64,000 nucleotides of DNA, from NCBI GenBank assembly GCA_001692895.1, contig KV748178.1:5806867-5870866 (forward strand), written 5' to 3'. The stretch comes from Cenococcum geophilum 1.58. Lineage: Eukaryota > Ascomycota > Dothideomycetes > Gloniales > Gloniaceae. The notes beneath the pieces were generated by a model. That model worked only from the letters and a program-made list of their open reading frames with translations. It did no database searches and was not told the DNA's origin. Every line of letters begins with the position of its first letter. Positions within the stretch are counted from its first letter, which is position 1. Below are positions 23,589-35,726 of the stretch, in pieces. A program made the position numbers and the translations under genes.

Positions 23589-23660
23589 CCTACTCTACCA
23601 CCAATACCTACTCTACCGCTAATACCTACTCTACCGCCAATACCTACTCTACCACCAATA
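23589..23660 (+). repeat. 18-bp tandem repeat, four units, in the Helitron linker
   Basis: Four units of 18 bp (first unit CCTACTCTACCACCAATA) encode a six-residue proline-rich repeat (PTLPPI). The units differ at a few positions only. Confidence 0.9.
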
Positions 23661-23667
23661 CCACCTT

Positions 23668-23727
23668 CCTTGCGGCAAGCTCCCTCGCGGCAAGCTCCTT
23701 TACAGCAAGCTCCCTTACAGTAAGCTC
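23668..23727 (+). repeat. 15-bp tandem repeat, four units, in the Helitron linker
   Basis: Four units of 15 bp of the type CCTTGCGGCAAGCTC lie just after the 18-bp array and encode a five-residue repeat (RQAPS/QQAPL). Confidence 0.9.
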
Positions 23728-26013
23728 CAGCTACGGCCACACCACTACCCGTTTCAGCTATTAATTAAAAGCGAATCAAGAAGTTTAGGAGTATATTACA
23801 GGCTAAACGTATAAAAACGTACAGTTATTACGAGGAGCAGTAGTTCTAAATGGGCTTAGCTACGGAGGGTGATAATATAGGTATATATAAAGCCTATATT
23901 AAGGACACCGATAGCCTTAAGGATCCAACCCTTCCTCCCCTATTTAGTAATAGCAATAGGCTTAATCCGGGGCCTATTCCTGGCTTCCTACCTATACTTA
24001 CCGCGGTAGAGGAGCTTCTAATTACGCGCATATACGTTTATCTACAAGTTATACGTGTACGCGGCCACCAACATCGCTATACTGGCTACGTCTACTACTT
24101 TGGCTAGAACACACCAAAGACCTAAAGGCAGCTACCACAGCTACCTACTAAACTCAATATACTGGTCGTAAGGCCTACGGCAGTAGAGGGTGGCGAATAC
24201 CTAAGTCGGCGGTTTACCAAGCGGTATACCATAAGGCGCTCTGCTATAGCACAGTAGCTTTACTTTCTAAAGGTCAATCATCCTAATTATCGCGACGTTA
24301 AAATATATAGCACCTAGCTTACTAGCTTACCCAAAAATGGCTCTATATTAGATCAGCTACCTTATATTAATAAGTCGAAGTCTAATTCCAGTGGCCTGAC
24401 GGCTTACCCTACTACTCCTATGTAACGTCCCGCCATTAATCCTCTACCTGCCAAGCTTGGCAGTAATATACTGGACGGCGAATTTAATAACGACGTACTA
24501 AATACTTTGGTTCCTAATCTAGTGCCTAACCTTAATGAATTGGAGCTTTTAGGTCGCGAGGTTTAACACTAATAAGACCTATAAGCGGGCCTAGAGGTTC
24601 CTACTATGCGACAGATACCTCTCTCTAAGCAATCAGCTAGTTTTATCATGCGTAGCGCCTTTTCTACCCTGTTTCCTTATAGCAAAGCCGATTTTAACAT
24701 GCCGCGAAGCCGTACAGTTACCCTGGCTACGTACGCTAAGTATATGCTTAAGTATCAGGACGGCCGGTTTGGCCGCCACCCCTTATTTCGCTACTATGTG
24801 TTTAATCGGATTATAAAAGAGCAAGCCCTTAACGCCACCCATTTCCTTTACGGCCGATTAAATAAAAATAGTCTATCTTTAGATAAGCTTACTAATGTTA
24901 TAAATAGCAATAGGGGTGGCTAATTGCTAAATAAGATTATACAGTATATATAGAGCCTTAAGGGCACTAGACCTTACTAGAGGCAGAAGAGAAATAAGCT
25001 TACGGCTTATACTAAGAATATTAAAAGCGGGTCTCTATTCTTTACACTTAGCGCTACTAATCTACATTGGCATAATCTACACTTTTATATGCCTCTATTT
25101 AACGAATATAAGGCTACTAATAAGGCTTAGCGCTACCGGATTGCTTCTTAAAATCTTAACAACAATCCGCATATTACTGCTTACTGGCTATATTGCCGCT
25201 TTAATCTGTTTAGGAAGCACGTGCTTATAGGCCTATTTAATAGCACTAACTTTTAGTCCTAATATAAGTGGCAGGTATAAGGTAGCAGCTATATATATAG
25301 CTTCTTATAGAGTTTAACAGCCCCAAGGCCAGATCCGTCAGCTATTAAATTAAGGGCGGCTTTTACTAAGTACTAGGCTACTTTTATATCCGCAATCAAT
25401 CCCAATTAATCTAGGCCTCCTAATCTCTAATATCCTTCTACTCTAAGCTATAAAGAATAGCTTAATACTAGTAAGCTTCTTACTGCCTACCTTAATTAAT
25501 TTCAACGGCACCGTAATTACACCGAATCTTACTACTTAAGATTAAAAAAAGGCTCCACTAGAGCAAAGGAGTGCCGCTTCTATTTTCCACGGTCTCTTTA
25601 TAATAAGGCTGCTGTATCAAAGGATTAAAATCCATATCACTAAACGTTCTATCCGTAGCGTAATAATAAGCTTCTTAATAGTTACAATACAGCTATAATA
25701 TTAGCGTGGATAGCGAATATTAATACGTCACCCGCTACAAGTATATTAGTAATAGTTAACTATATAGGCAAATATTGCAGCAAGAAAGAGAAGAAGTCAA
25801 CTTCCTACTAGGAGTTACTCTAATCAGTATAGCCGTACGCCAATAGCCTTTATACCTTTAGTTTAGTCGTAGTTAGGTTTATAAACAAGCTTATTACCGA
25901 ACGCAATTAGTTAGCATAGGAGGTATACTATCTACTTCTTAACATTCCCCTTTATAAAGGCTCTAGAAATATAGTAACTTTAGACTACCACTAGGAGGAC
26001 GATTAAAGCGCTA

Positions 26014-26026
26014 TATATAAGCTTAA
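26014..26026. repeat. Target-site duplication of the inserted 1.6-kb element, left copy
   Basis: TATATAAGCTTAA here is repeated exactly at 27672-27684. The Helitron frame reads ...AIYKL up to this point and NNGQLRG after the second copy. Confidence 0.88.
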
Positions 26027-26451
26027 AAAAAGAATACCAAAATCGAGATCCGACCCATACTGTCCTATGGGGGTTCTTTTCCGTCTTATCTTGTCCGTAC
26101 GGTCAAGCTAAGAGTGAGGATCTCGTCTATTACTGATGCAGCGGCGTTATGTCGTGGCTAGAGGGCGCTTTCAAATGCTCAGTCCTTGACGCCGTCAGAA
26201 TAGCAGAGTTTTTGCGGGTCTTAGCGTGCCAAGACTCAAAAAACACCACAGAAGAACAGAGGAATCGTTTTAAAAACTACCCAACGTCTCTCTACCTAGA
26301 CGACCGATCTAGGGCTACAAGCTAGCGCTTATACTTGCTAGTAGAAGCGATAGGTCTAAGGGGACAATAGGGCACCTCTATACTTGTTCCGCTCTAAGAC
26401 TGCTACGGCAGCAAGGGTACAGGAAGAATCTCAACACCGTTAACCATATTT

Positions 26452-26534
26452 AGCGACGTTAATCCACCTGTTAACAAGGCGACGTTAATCCTACGACGTT
26501 AATCCTACAACGTTAATCCTCTGACGTTAATCCT
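26452..26534 (+). repeat. Short tandem repeat, ACGTTAATCC units
   Basis: Five imperfect copies of (G)ACGTTAATCC, the last four spaced about 15-17 bp apart and one further off. Confidence 0.8.
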
Positions 26535-26546
26535 TCCTTTTATAGG

Positions 26547-26613
26547 CTGGAACGGACCTGGAACGGACCTGGAACGGACCTGGAACGGACCCATAGGATA
26601 GGCTGGAACGGAC
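26547..26613 (+). repeat. Short tandem repeat, CTGGAACGGAC units
   Basis: Four contiguous copies of CTGGAACGGAC and a fifth after a 14-bp spacer. Confidence 0.88.
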
Positions 26614-27671
26614 TTAGATATAGGTGTTGGTTAAGATGGGAGGACAACAAGTTTAGTTAGTAGGTGGCTAAGGGACAATAGCTGCGCGGCATCAAGTTAT
26701 TATAGGCCCACGCCTATAAGATACAGTCGGCCTATTATCGCAAGAGCGTCACAGGTAACGCGAAGCAGCGATAGCTATAGGGCGTGGTATACAATAGCAG
26801 CGACGGATAACTCTAGGAACTTTACCCCTTTACTAGGCTCTAACTCCTAGTAGACCTGTTTTAAAGGAAGGATTAACACCTTATCAATAACACTATCTGC
26901 ATAGCCTGAAAGGACGGACGCGCGTATCGGTCTATTTAGGTAGGGGTAGGCTATAAGGATAGGCTTATAGAGCAAATTAGGTGCACATAGGCAGTGGCTG
27001 GTTTTAGTTAGCTGGCTGCTATGGAAGCAGATAGGCGTATAGGCGTCCAAAGTGGAAAACTATGGTAGAGGGCCCTGGTAAGAGGGCCTCCGCAACTCTG
27101 CTTTGTATATAACTCTTGTAGCTCTGCAATGCAAATGTATTCTGGCGAATGTGGCTAGCCAAAACAGACACCAAAACACGTAATACTGCTATGCCCCCTA
27201 TGCACTAATCGAGAAACAATGCTCTCAGCAGCTGGCACAGAGAACTATAATACACTGCTCTCAACACAAAAAGGCCTCAAGGCGGTCACCCAGTGGCTTA
27301 TTAGTCAAAATATGCTAAATCAGTTCCGGGTTGCAAGGGAAATGGTAATAGAAGGCAAGGGGGCGAGCAGCAGGTGCCCCCTAGTAACTCTACAGTAGTA
27401 GAGTAAAAGTTTGTGATACTAGCGCGTCCGTAGGCTTGTTACGGCAGCAGTGGTTCCCAAGGAGGTTAAATAGTAAGGTAGTAGAGCACCACAGGCGACT
27501 CGCAGGCGCTAAAAACAGGCGAGTCCCAAAAGGCGGGGAGATGGATCACGGGGTTTTCTCATTTTTCTTAAATAGAGTTTTCTCCCCACATGTAAATAAG
27601 GAGTAGTCCGCGTGGGCCCAGTAGGGATCCGAATCGGACGTTAAGCAATGAATTATTATTATTATTATTAT

Positions 27672-27684
27672 TATATAAGCTTAA
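27672..27684. repeat. Target-site duplication of the inserted 1.6-kb element, right copy
   Basis: Exact second copy of the 13 bases at 26014-26026. Confidence 0.88.
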
Positions 27685-29760
27685 TAATGGGCAATTAAGA
27701 GGGTGCGGACTATCTAACTATAATAAATATAAACGCTGCCCAGATGGGGTAGAGGACATTACTTTCCTCAATTTTCTACTCCATTTTAATCACTCTACTT
27801 ATAAGCATCGGCCAAGAGCAAAGCCTTAAGTTATATTATACTTTCCGCGATATAACGGCGATCGTTCCTATCCGCAGTATCCTAAGTTCTACCGTATAAA
27901 GCTCATTCTTTATCACCCGTAAAGGGAGTATAAGGAAGTAGCTACTTATACTAATAGATTTAGGGCCCCTAATTATATGGCTTCCTATTAGGCTTGCGTT
28001 AACTCTTATTAGTACCCGCCCGACTACTTCTATAATTAGAAACTAGAGAAAGGTCGCGAAACTGCTAATAATATTAATAAGTTTAAGGGCGATTTCGCAG
28101 ACGACTTGGAGCTATATTAGTCCTTTAAGGCCCTATATACCCGCGTTCGAAATACTAATGGAGTTAAACTTAAGGATTTTAACAGGCTTAGTGATAGGGA
28201 GCTTAATTATAACTACGACTGGAGTACGCATTAGGGTACGTACCCGCAGCTTAATAAGAGGACTTATTGGTAGAAAGTATAGCTACAGCCTCTACCGTAG
28301 AGCCGCCTATCCCAAATAGTAACTCCGTCCTCCTTATAACCAGGTCAGCGTCATATCTATAATATTATAGTTAATTACTACAGGCAGATCCAAGCGGGCC
28401 TTAGCCCCCCCCTACTGCGGATTAACGTTAATAGAGAGGTAGGAACCGGCAAATCACATCTTATTACTGTCCTTTCTACTACGCTCTATAATATAGCAAG
28501 GGCTAATAGTAAGCTGTCGCCATTAGCTCAAGCTGCCCCTACTAGGGTAGCTACCTTTAGTATTAACGGCAGAACTATATACGATCTATTAAGGTTGCCG
28601 GTAAATCGTCCGTTTAAGAAATTGCCTGCTGCTAGTCTTACGCCTCTACAACAAGCTTTTAAGGATATTCACTATCTTATCCTTAATAAGAAATCTATAA
28701 TCAGGCAAGTATATCTAGCCTAAATTAATCACCGCCTCCATTAGATTTACCCTACGCGTAACAACGACTACTTTAAAGGCTTAAACATCTTACTAGTAGG
28801 CAATTTCCATCAGCTTCCCCCTGTAGGTTAGGCGGCCTTATACAGCAATCTACCCGCTAGGCCATTAGAACTCACTAGCCATAAAAAGGGAGCCTATAAG
28901 GCGATTAACTAAACAGCTGTCCTAGATTAAGTTATACGGTAGGGCGGTAATGACGCTAAGAGCTCTATATTTAGGACCGCCCTTATAGAGCTACGTAGTA
29001 ATTCTATAAGTAATTTAACCTAAAAGCTTCTTTTAACTAGGTGTAAGTAGGGCCTATCCACCAATAAGGTTGCGGGCTTCGACAACGCAATTCGGCTATA
29101 TAGCACACGCGCTGCTATAGGTAAGTATAACGCTATTCGGCTTCGCGACCTTTTACAGCCAGTGGTGGCTATTAAGTCAGTTAACACTAGTATAGGTATG
29201 CGGAAAGTTACTCCTAATTAGTGCGATACTATAGAGAATCTAGCCCTATATATTGGCGCGAAAGTAATACTAATATAGAATATCTAGGTTAAACTAGGCT
29301 TAGTAAACGGTACTACTAGTATAGTTAAAGATATTGTATAAAAGGGACACGCGGATATTAAAAAGGATCAGCCTCAGTCACTATTAATTATAGTAGATAG
29401 GTATAACAGACCTGCCCTATTTACTCGGCAGGATGGTAAAAAAGTCATCCCTATATTTTCCGTACTTTATAAGTAGGAGGGTATAAAAGGCTCTTACTTA
29501 CGGCGTCAATTTCTAATTACTCTAGCTTTTGCTCTTACCGTACATAAAAGCTAGGGCCTAATACTTAACTAGGTAGTTCTAGATATTAAGGAAAAGAATA
29601 AGACAGCTGGGCTAACCTATATAGCAATTTTACGAGTTAAAAAGCTTTCAGGGCTTATATTTAAACGTGGGTTTAATATAAAATAATTTTAGTTATCTAC
29701 GAGTAAGACCAAAGAGGTATAATAAGAAGATTTTGTACGGAGGCAGCAGTAACTACTCGT

Positions 29761-30261
29761 AAACGACTTTTCCTAATTAGGAAATTATATACTGGCTCGG
29801 AGGTAAGCGGAGAATACGGCATTTATCTTAGTTTCCTAACTTTTAAATAGCTTAACCGTAAAATCCAATTTTTTAAATTTTAACCTCCCTATCCGTCCTA
29901 CCTTCTTACCGCTTCTGGAGCTATTAGATATACATATAATAGTATATAGGGAGAATTAGCAGTATTACCGGATCAATATTGCTGCTATCTGTAGCGTTAA
30001 TTAATTTTTAGAATTTTTTAAAATTTTTTTAAAGGGCGGAAATGTCGCTTATATAAGGAGTTACGTAACCTCCAAGAATACATACTACTTGGGACCGCAT
30101 ATTAGCAGCCACGACTTCTCTATACTATAGTTAAGATTTTATATATACCGCACCTAAAGCTACTTAAAATAACTATTACCTATAGATCTACCGATTTATA
30201 AATTAAAAATTAGACGTGGTTAGAGCTATCAGTAGGGGTTATTAATCGCGCTCCCTGTAAC
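29761..30261. other. Downstream of the Helitron helicase, nothing further recognised
   Basis: AT-rich RIP-type sequence. It may be the 3' untranslated part of the Helitron. No ORF or repeat is supported. Confidence 0.35.
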
Positions 30262-30800
30262 AAAATCTAACTAACGAACAAACTAATAAATTAAATTAAA
30301 AGTTCGGAACGTCTAAATAAGGTTCTACTAAGACGCTAGCTAGACCCTAACCTAGACCCTTTCTAACCTATTAAATTCTAAAAATAACGACCTCTACTAA
30401 ATTAAAAATTAACCTTATCCTTAACAAGCCATCTAATTAGATTTAATAGTTCTTTATCATCTAAGATATAGCCAAAACTAATAAGGTATAGCAGTATATC
30501 GACCTATCTAAGAAGAAAGACAATCTTCTAAAGCTAAAACTACTAAGTTGGCCCACACCAAGGGACATACTACCCACGGCTACATCAATAGCAAAGCTAG
30601 ACCCAAATCAGCTCACTGCCTACAACTAGCTCTACGCCGAATATAAGGACGATCTACGCGTACACCAGAAGCAAAAATAGGCTATAAACGATATTAACAA
30701 CTACATCGTTCGTACCACATCGGTAGCCTACCTTTCACTCATCGACAGCCTCAGTAGTCGGTTACATTAAATATTTAAGGCGTTTCTACCACTGCAGTAG
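30262..30800 (+). mobile_element. Fragment of a Copia leader and gag region
   Basis: This stretch aligns by eye along its length with about 50495-51040, the start of the internal region of the Copia element further right; both share ACTAATAAATTAAATTAAAA and GCTATAAACGATAT. It has no LTR of its own. The two copies differ at roughly a fifth of positions, mostly by transitions, so this is a separate, older or independently mutated copy. It is a broken fossil fragment. Confidence 0.8.
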
Positions 30801-31777
30801 CCACTGCAGTAACAGAGACACCCCGTATTTTGGTAAGCAATTAAGCCCATCTTATACGAGAATCTCGTACTTATTAGTACTTACCAAATCACGTACTCGC
30901 AGGGCCTCCTCCCGTCTATAAATACTCCCTCTTCTATACCTTCCTCTTTTCTTCTTTCTTCTTCCTTATAAGAGCTAGAGGCGCTCTAATACCCCTCCCT
31001 AGTCTCCACTAGGGGATCTATTAGTTAATATAGCGATATAAATAGCATCTAACGAGGAGACGGGTAAGAGAGGAGACAGAAAGGACGGAGGAACCTCTAG
31101 TAGGTGTTAGTTAAGCAACGTTAACGGCGGTTTTTATTGCCCAAAAATTGCGTTATATAACGACATTTGGGAACGCAAATATGTACCCCCGTCCCATACT
31201 TACACCACTACTAAATATTTTAGATTTTATACTCGGAGCTGCTTATAATAGGCATTTCTAGAAGATCTACCGGTTTAAAGCTCTATAATTAAACATTATT
31301 AACGTTTTATATAGGCGTCGTTAATTAAGCTCCCAGGACACAATTTTTAAAGTTTAACACCACACTAATATTATAACCTTCTTACAGTGGCTAAGCCACC
31401 CCTAATCTCCTCCCCCTTCTCCTCCCTCCTATTACTCGGCGCTAAGCTATTACATCGTCGCCGAGCTATCGCGTCGTCGTACGTCCGAACTAGGTAGGCA
31501 ATAACGTAGTTACTCAATTATATTAGACGTCTCTATATACAGTTATATCTCTTCCTATACGCGTATTTAATCGAGTTGGGGTAATAGACTTACTTTAATT
31601 CCAGCTATACGGCGATTTAGTTATTAGGCATTAAAAATATTTAGTATATAAAGCTTTAAATTGGAATTATAATCTACTATATTAGATCCTATGTAAAGGG
31701 CTCTATATTAAAGCTCTGCAGTCTAAATATATACTAGATTCGTAACCAATATAATCCTTAAGCCCAGCTTAAGTAGG

Positions 31778-31830
31778 GCGCCTTGGTCACTATAGTAGAT
31801 CCTTACCTAGCAGTAACTAAGGCGCCTTAA
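31778..31830. repeat. Inverted repeat around GGCGCC
   Basis: GGGCGCCTTGGTCAC is followed after about 20 bp by its near-perfect inverse GTAACTAAGGCGCC, giving a stem of 14 or 15 bp. Confidence 0.65.
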
Positions 31831-31878
31831 TTTTACTACTACTTCTAAATTAAGTAAAAGCTCTATATAGGGGGGTCC

Positions 31879-31897
31879 TAGGGGGTCTCCCCCTAGA
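31879..31897. repeat. Short G/C hairpin
   Basis: CTAGGGGG, a 3-nt TCT loop and CCCCCTAG form a perfect 8-bp stem. Hairpins of this kind mark Helitron 3' ends, but I could not find a matching CTRR terminus downstream, so the link is only a possibility. Confidence 0.6.
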
Positions 31898-31974
31898 AAA
31901 CCTTATCTCTATATATATTAATTAAAGTCTATATAATAAAACTCTAAAATTAATTGGCTTATTACTTATAACCT

Positions 31975-32445
31975 CAGGTCAAAATTTTCGTTAGGGGGCT
32001 AACGATCCGCATGTTTCAATTTGAACTTCCTTTAGAGACCAGTCAGGTCTAAAGGATTCCCCTGCTCAACAACAAATTCCTATTTCTACTTTATTTATAT
32101 AATGTATAAGGTCATATAGACCCGAAAGTCACGACGGTAGGGACATCTGGCACCGGAAACGTCACAAGGTTACTATCGATTTCCGCTTGACCCTTGTTCT
32201 GTGAAGCCTTCTTTTAGAGCTTCCTTTTAGGGAGGTCCTTTAGAGTGATAGACTACAGACTTTTCGAACAGAGCCTTTCTGACCGGTCATGAAGAGACTC
32301 ACAGCCTCGAGGAATCCATTTGTAGTCGTTTCCAATTGGAAGCCGTCTCACATTTGATAGCTTGGTGACTGAATCCCAACGTTCGCCATAAAATATCCTC
32401 AAATCCTGGAAAAGACAACTCAGAGCGCCTTCCGGGTAGGGTTGA
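31975..32445. other. Island of little-mutated sequence
   Basis: About 470 bp with frequent CpA and TpG lie between heavily mutated flanks. It contains an inverted repeat (CCTTTAGAGACC ... GGTCTAAAGG, about 32030-32056) and related TTTAGAG words at about 32211-32245. No ORF, LTR ends or target duplication could be identified. It may be a young insertion or a sequence never hit by RIP. Confidence 0.5.
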
Positions 32446-35400
32446 TAGATAAGATATATAAGCTAGTAGTTTAGCTACTACTTAAAAAGGATAACGATGT
32501 AGACTTCGATACTATATATACTTAACTTTCCTATAAATTAGAAGACTAATCACTAAGAAAGAGTAAAGGCTGTGGTTAACTTCCTTATGCTAAGCAAACT
32601 ATTATCGCTGATATCGTTCTCTCCCTCGTTCTTTTCCTACCTATCTTTATACCAGCTGCCTCCTAATTTCGTATCCTATTAAGTCATTAGGGCGTAGCCT
32701 TATTTAAGAGATATCTGGCAATCTCTTAGTAGTCCCTATAGATTGCGTAAGAGCCCCGCTATATTAGAGCCTTATGTGTTATAAAACGAACTAAAACTAA
32801 TAGGTATGATTAGTTATAGACTAGAAAACGCTGTACATCTACGCTGATTATTAAAAGTCGCCATTTATTTCTATCATTTACCATCCCTTTTTAAAAAATT
32901 ATTATTTATTATCCTTTTTTAAGTAAATTTGCTATATTTAAGATCCTAATTTATATAATCTTGGCGCTTAAAGCACCGGGGGATTAAGCCATAGCGCCTA
33001 TATTATTCCTACCTGCGCCCTATACCCTACTGTTTCCGCCTAAAACCGGGCTTTTTTTTAAATTTAGAAATTTACTACGCCGTAGTAATACTATTGCCGC
33101 TAACAATTAAACTTATAAATTTATATCCTTAATTCTGTGCTATATGTTTTGTGTTTACTGTTTCTTTAAGCGTTCTAATAGCCCTTTTAATAAGCCTTTA
33201 ATGGCCTGTTCTGCCTTTAATTAATAAAGGAATTATTATTAGCTCTCTCTATTATTCCCATCTCCTTTAGTTTATATTTTTTTTTACCTATAGTAGACTA
33301 TGCTAACTTCGCGGTCCGATAGCTACCTCTAAACCTTTACTAACTGTCCTCCAAAGTGCTTACTTATTAGATTAAGCCTAAAGCCTTAACATCTGCCATT
33401 AGAGACATTTTTTACTTTCTTTAGGCGTAAGATAAATATTTCTACGAGCATCCTTAATCTCGGATTTAATTAGCATTTACCCTTCTACTTTTAATTTACT
33501 ATAGATTATAGGCGACCCACCATTTCCCGAAAGGACTCTACTATTAGGATTTTAGCTTATTTGTAACTACGCATTAATACAATATGCGTTTCCTATTACT
33601 ATTAAATCGCAGTATAGAACCTAAATCAAAAAAGCAATTGGATGAGTAGGTTTACCTAAAATATACCTATATAACTGCTCCTTACCATAATTAGGGTTAC
33701 GATAGTGCTTACGGATAATCTATTTAAACGAGATATATATCCGGTTACCCTTTTTCTAGCCCTTGCAATTGCTAATGGCGTTATTAAGAGAATCTAAAGT
33801 GCATTAGATCTATCTCTGCTCTAATTTAACACCTTAAATAGATTCTTCCAATTACCCTTTAACGCGGACATGGATAAGATTCCCGTACTGCGACCGATAT
33901 GCCCTATAGGGAGTATGGCGGCCAACTTTGCAATAAAACTAGTAGTGCTGTAAGATATAATTAAAGAGCTTGCAAAACGCGGGTGCTATAAGCGTATATT
34001 AGCGGCCTTGCTAAAGGATAACTATAAAGCCTATAGGAAAGAAGCAAACGCGTAGAAAAGTAAGGCAATATATTATTTATGCAGTTGTATACTAATATTT
34101 TAAAACTAACAGAAGCTGTTAGACAAGCTATTATTAAGCTAGTTATATTCGCAAGAGGACAAAAAGAGCAAATTTTAAGCCATTTATAGTCGAACTTAAT
34201 TCCTACAGAGGTTACTAGTGCTTAAACTTTTAAAGCTAAGCTTAGGGATATCGAATTGCCTTAAAACCTTAAATGTCTACTAAAATATAAGCCCTTAAGA
34301 TGTGAAGTTATTTACAGCTTCTATTGTAATCGGCATTATACTCTTAGTAAAGTTATTTAACCATTAGTAGATATGGCAAATGGCGCATAATATACCGTTT
34401 ATTTTCCGGAGGCTGAGCCTAATATTATAGGTTGCTATCTATAGTGCAAAAAGCGCCTACTAAGGTAAGACGTTAGCCTAGTATAGGAAGGCGTTTACTT
34501 ATCTTTTTAACAGGATTCTAATAAAGTTATATTTACTTTATTGCTGCTAAGAGAGCAAAGCCTTAGCTACTAGGGAAATTTTAATAGCGTAACTTAAAGA
34601 CTGCGTGCCAAAATACTTTTAGGCTAGCTGCTCTACTTTATTTAAGTATATTAGTATTAATGTCGCCAAATAGGTCGCATCCTATATTATTAGCCATTTA
34701 CTATCTACGGCCCTAGAGTATTGTTTGTGGAATGGGTGCCTCCGCCCTATAGAAAACTATATTAAACTTAGCTTATACCTCTTCTAGGACTATAGTATTC
34801 TATATAAGCTAACTTTGCTAATAAGCGTATATTTCTGCTATAAATATTCTCTATAGATAGAATTAGACTTAAATTAGGCTAATTATTATTCTGGCTACTT
34901 TTAAACCCCTCTTATATTTTACGGCCTCGTATATGCTTATAGAATTGTCGCTATTACTAGTTGCTGCCCATTTTACTTTGGCTAATTAGAATATTAACAA
35001 TTTCCAGAGCTGCGTTACTTTAACGCGTATATTAGTTAGTATATAAATAAGTTACCTAAAGGGCTAGTAGATTATCTAGTGTGTAAGTATACCTTCCGGA
35101 ACCCTTATAAGTTACAAAGTCACTTAAATAAAATCTATAGAGTTTATCCTATAGGTATAAAAAAGAGCCTAAAATATAAAAGAGAGAAATAACGGGGGAG
35201 GAGATATATAATTTTACGCTAGTAAGATATAATATTTATTAGACATTTAAATAATATAATGCTATTTACTTTATAATTATTCGCCGTATATTTCTATAGA
35301 AACTAAATTATAATAAAAATGTATTTATATTCTAGTTTCTAAATTTATTAATTTTGTTTTTAGAATAACATTCTATAAATAAAATCTAGATCCTAGTTAA

Positions 35401-35721
35401 TAGATTTAAAATCTAGTTTCTTAAACGGTTTAACTTTATATATATATCTGCTAGCCAAGCCGTTTTTACTAACTTCCTTATAACACTCCCTTACTCCCTT
35501 ACTCCCTTATAAAGCTCCTTTACTTCCTTATAGATCCCCCTTACTCCGTTATAAAGCCTCCTTATCTCTATATAGTTATTTAGGAAAAATATATATATTT
35601 ATCCTTATAAGAAGCCCCCTAAACTTTCTTAGACTATAACGCCCATACCCTAGACACATAAGATGCTACTTTATACGATTAACTAACTGGGCGTTTAATT
35701 GGGGGAACGAAAATTAGTATA
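32446..35721. other. Unassigned RIP-mutated sequence, possible zinc-finger gene remnant
   Basis: Stops are dense in all frames. At about 34.96-35.15 kb the plus strand reads CCPFYFG, then after about 40 residues CKYTF and SHLNKIYRV, resembling paired C2H2-like fingers at the C terminus of some repeated fungal protein families (for example those with DUF3435/FluG-type domains). I could not recognise the expected upstream domain, so this is only a hint. The rest of the stretch holds nothing I can name. Confidence 0.25.
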
Positions 35722-35726
35722 CTAAC
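35722..35726. repeat. Target-site duplication of LTR element 1, left copy
   Basis: CTAAC here and again at 43348-43352, directly outside the two LTRs. Confidence 0.85.

Larger units (their letters stand above)
26027..27671 (+). mobile_element. 1.6-kb microsatellite-tailed element inserted in the Helitron
   Basis: The 1645-bp insert is bounded by a 13-bp target-site duplication and ends in (ATT)n, the pattern of a LINE-mobilised element. Unlike its host it keeps many CpA and TpG dinucleotides. It carries an array of ACGTTAATCC units (about 26.45-26.53 kb) and an array of CTGGAACGGAC units (26.55-26.61 kb). No long ORF or known protein motif is seen; a 67-residue minus frame at 26847-27050 has no support. 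It could be a non-autonomous element or a heavily truncated or rearranged LINE. The 3' part contains GATCCGAATCGG, only loosely like a Pol III box B, so a SINE origin is not shown. Confidence 0.75.
23090..29760 (+). mobile_element. Helitron (RepHel rolling-circle transposon), RIP-mutated and interrupted
   Basis: Plus-strand reading gives a possible zinc-binding segment (IKCSKCYIYKPRLNF, LKLCQLC; about 23.11-23.22 kb), a Pro-rich repeat linker, a DUF6570-like region with PGPIPGFLPILTAVEELLI (about 23.96-24.2 kb), and the Helitron helicase-like N domain (SAFSTLFPYSKADFNMPRSR, LATYAKYMLKYQDGRFGRHP; 24.65-24.8 kb). A Rep-like region continues to 26.0 kb. After the inserted element the frame resumes at 27.68 kb and leads to a PIF1-type helicase with Walker A GTGKSHL at 28443-28463, then LNILLVGNFHQLPPVG (about 28.78-28.83 kb) and LAFALTVHKS near 29.53 kb. 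Many stops are present throughout, so the element is dead. Termini (5' TC, 3' hairpin plus CTRR) were not identified with certainty; the coordinates are those of recognisable coding sequence. Confidence 0.85.
30801..31970. other. Unassigned AT-rich stretch with hairpins
   Basis: No coding region is recognised. The notable structure is several inverted repeats: TACGAGA/TCTCGTA at about 30866-30880, inside a larger imperfect hairpin (TTGGTAAG ... CTTACCAA) from about 30834 to 30888, and the two hairpins listed separately. Confidence 0.4.

Noticed and set aside
23486-23740. A minus-strand Cys- and Gly-rich repeat protein of 84 residues.
   Set aside because: It is the shadow of the plus-strand proline-rich tandem repeat in the Helitron linker.
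27600-27671. A tRNA-derived SINE tail (box B-like GATCCGAATC).
   Set aside because: No box A at the right distance and no tRNA-like fold was seen; the (ATT)n tail alone does not show a SINE.
30753-30766. A 14-base match to the inverse of the start of the Copia element 2 LTR (TGTAACCGACTACT), suggesting an inverted LTR tip.
   Set aside because: The stretch aligns through this point with the homologous gag region at about 50.97-51.02 kb, so the match is most simply a coincidence within that alignment.
32446-35721. A Starship-type captain (DUF3435 tyrosine recombinase) gene.
   Set aside because: Only a finger-like C-terminal pattern near 35.0 kb was seen; the recombinase domain with its R-H-R-Y residues could not be found.
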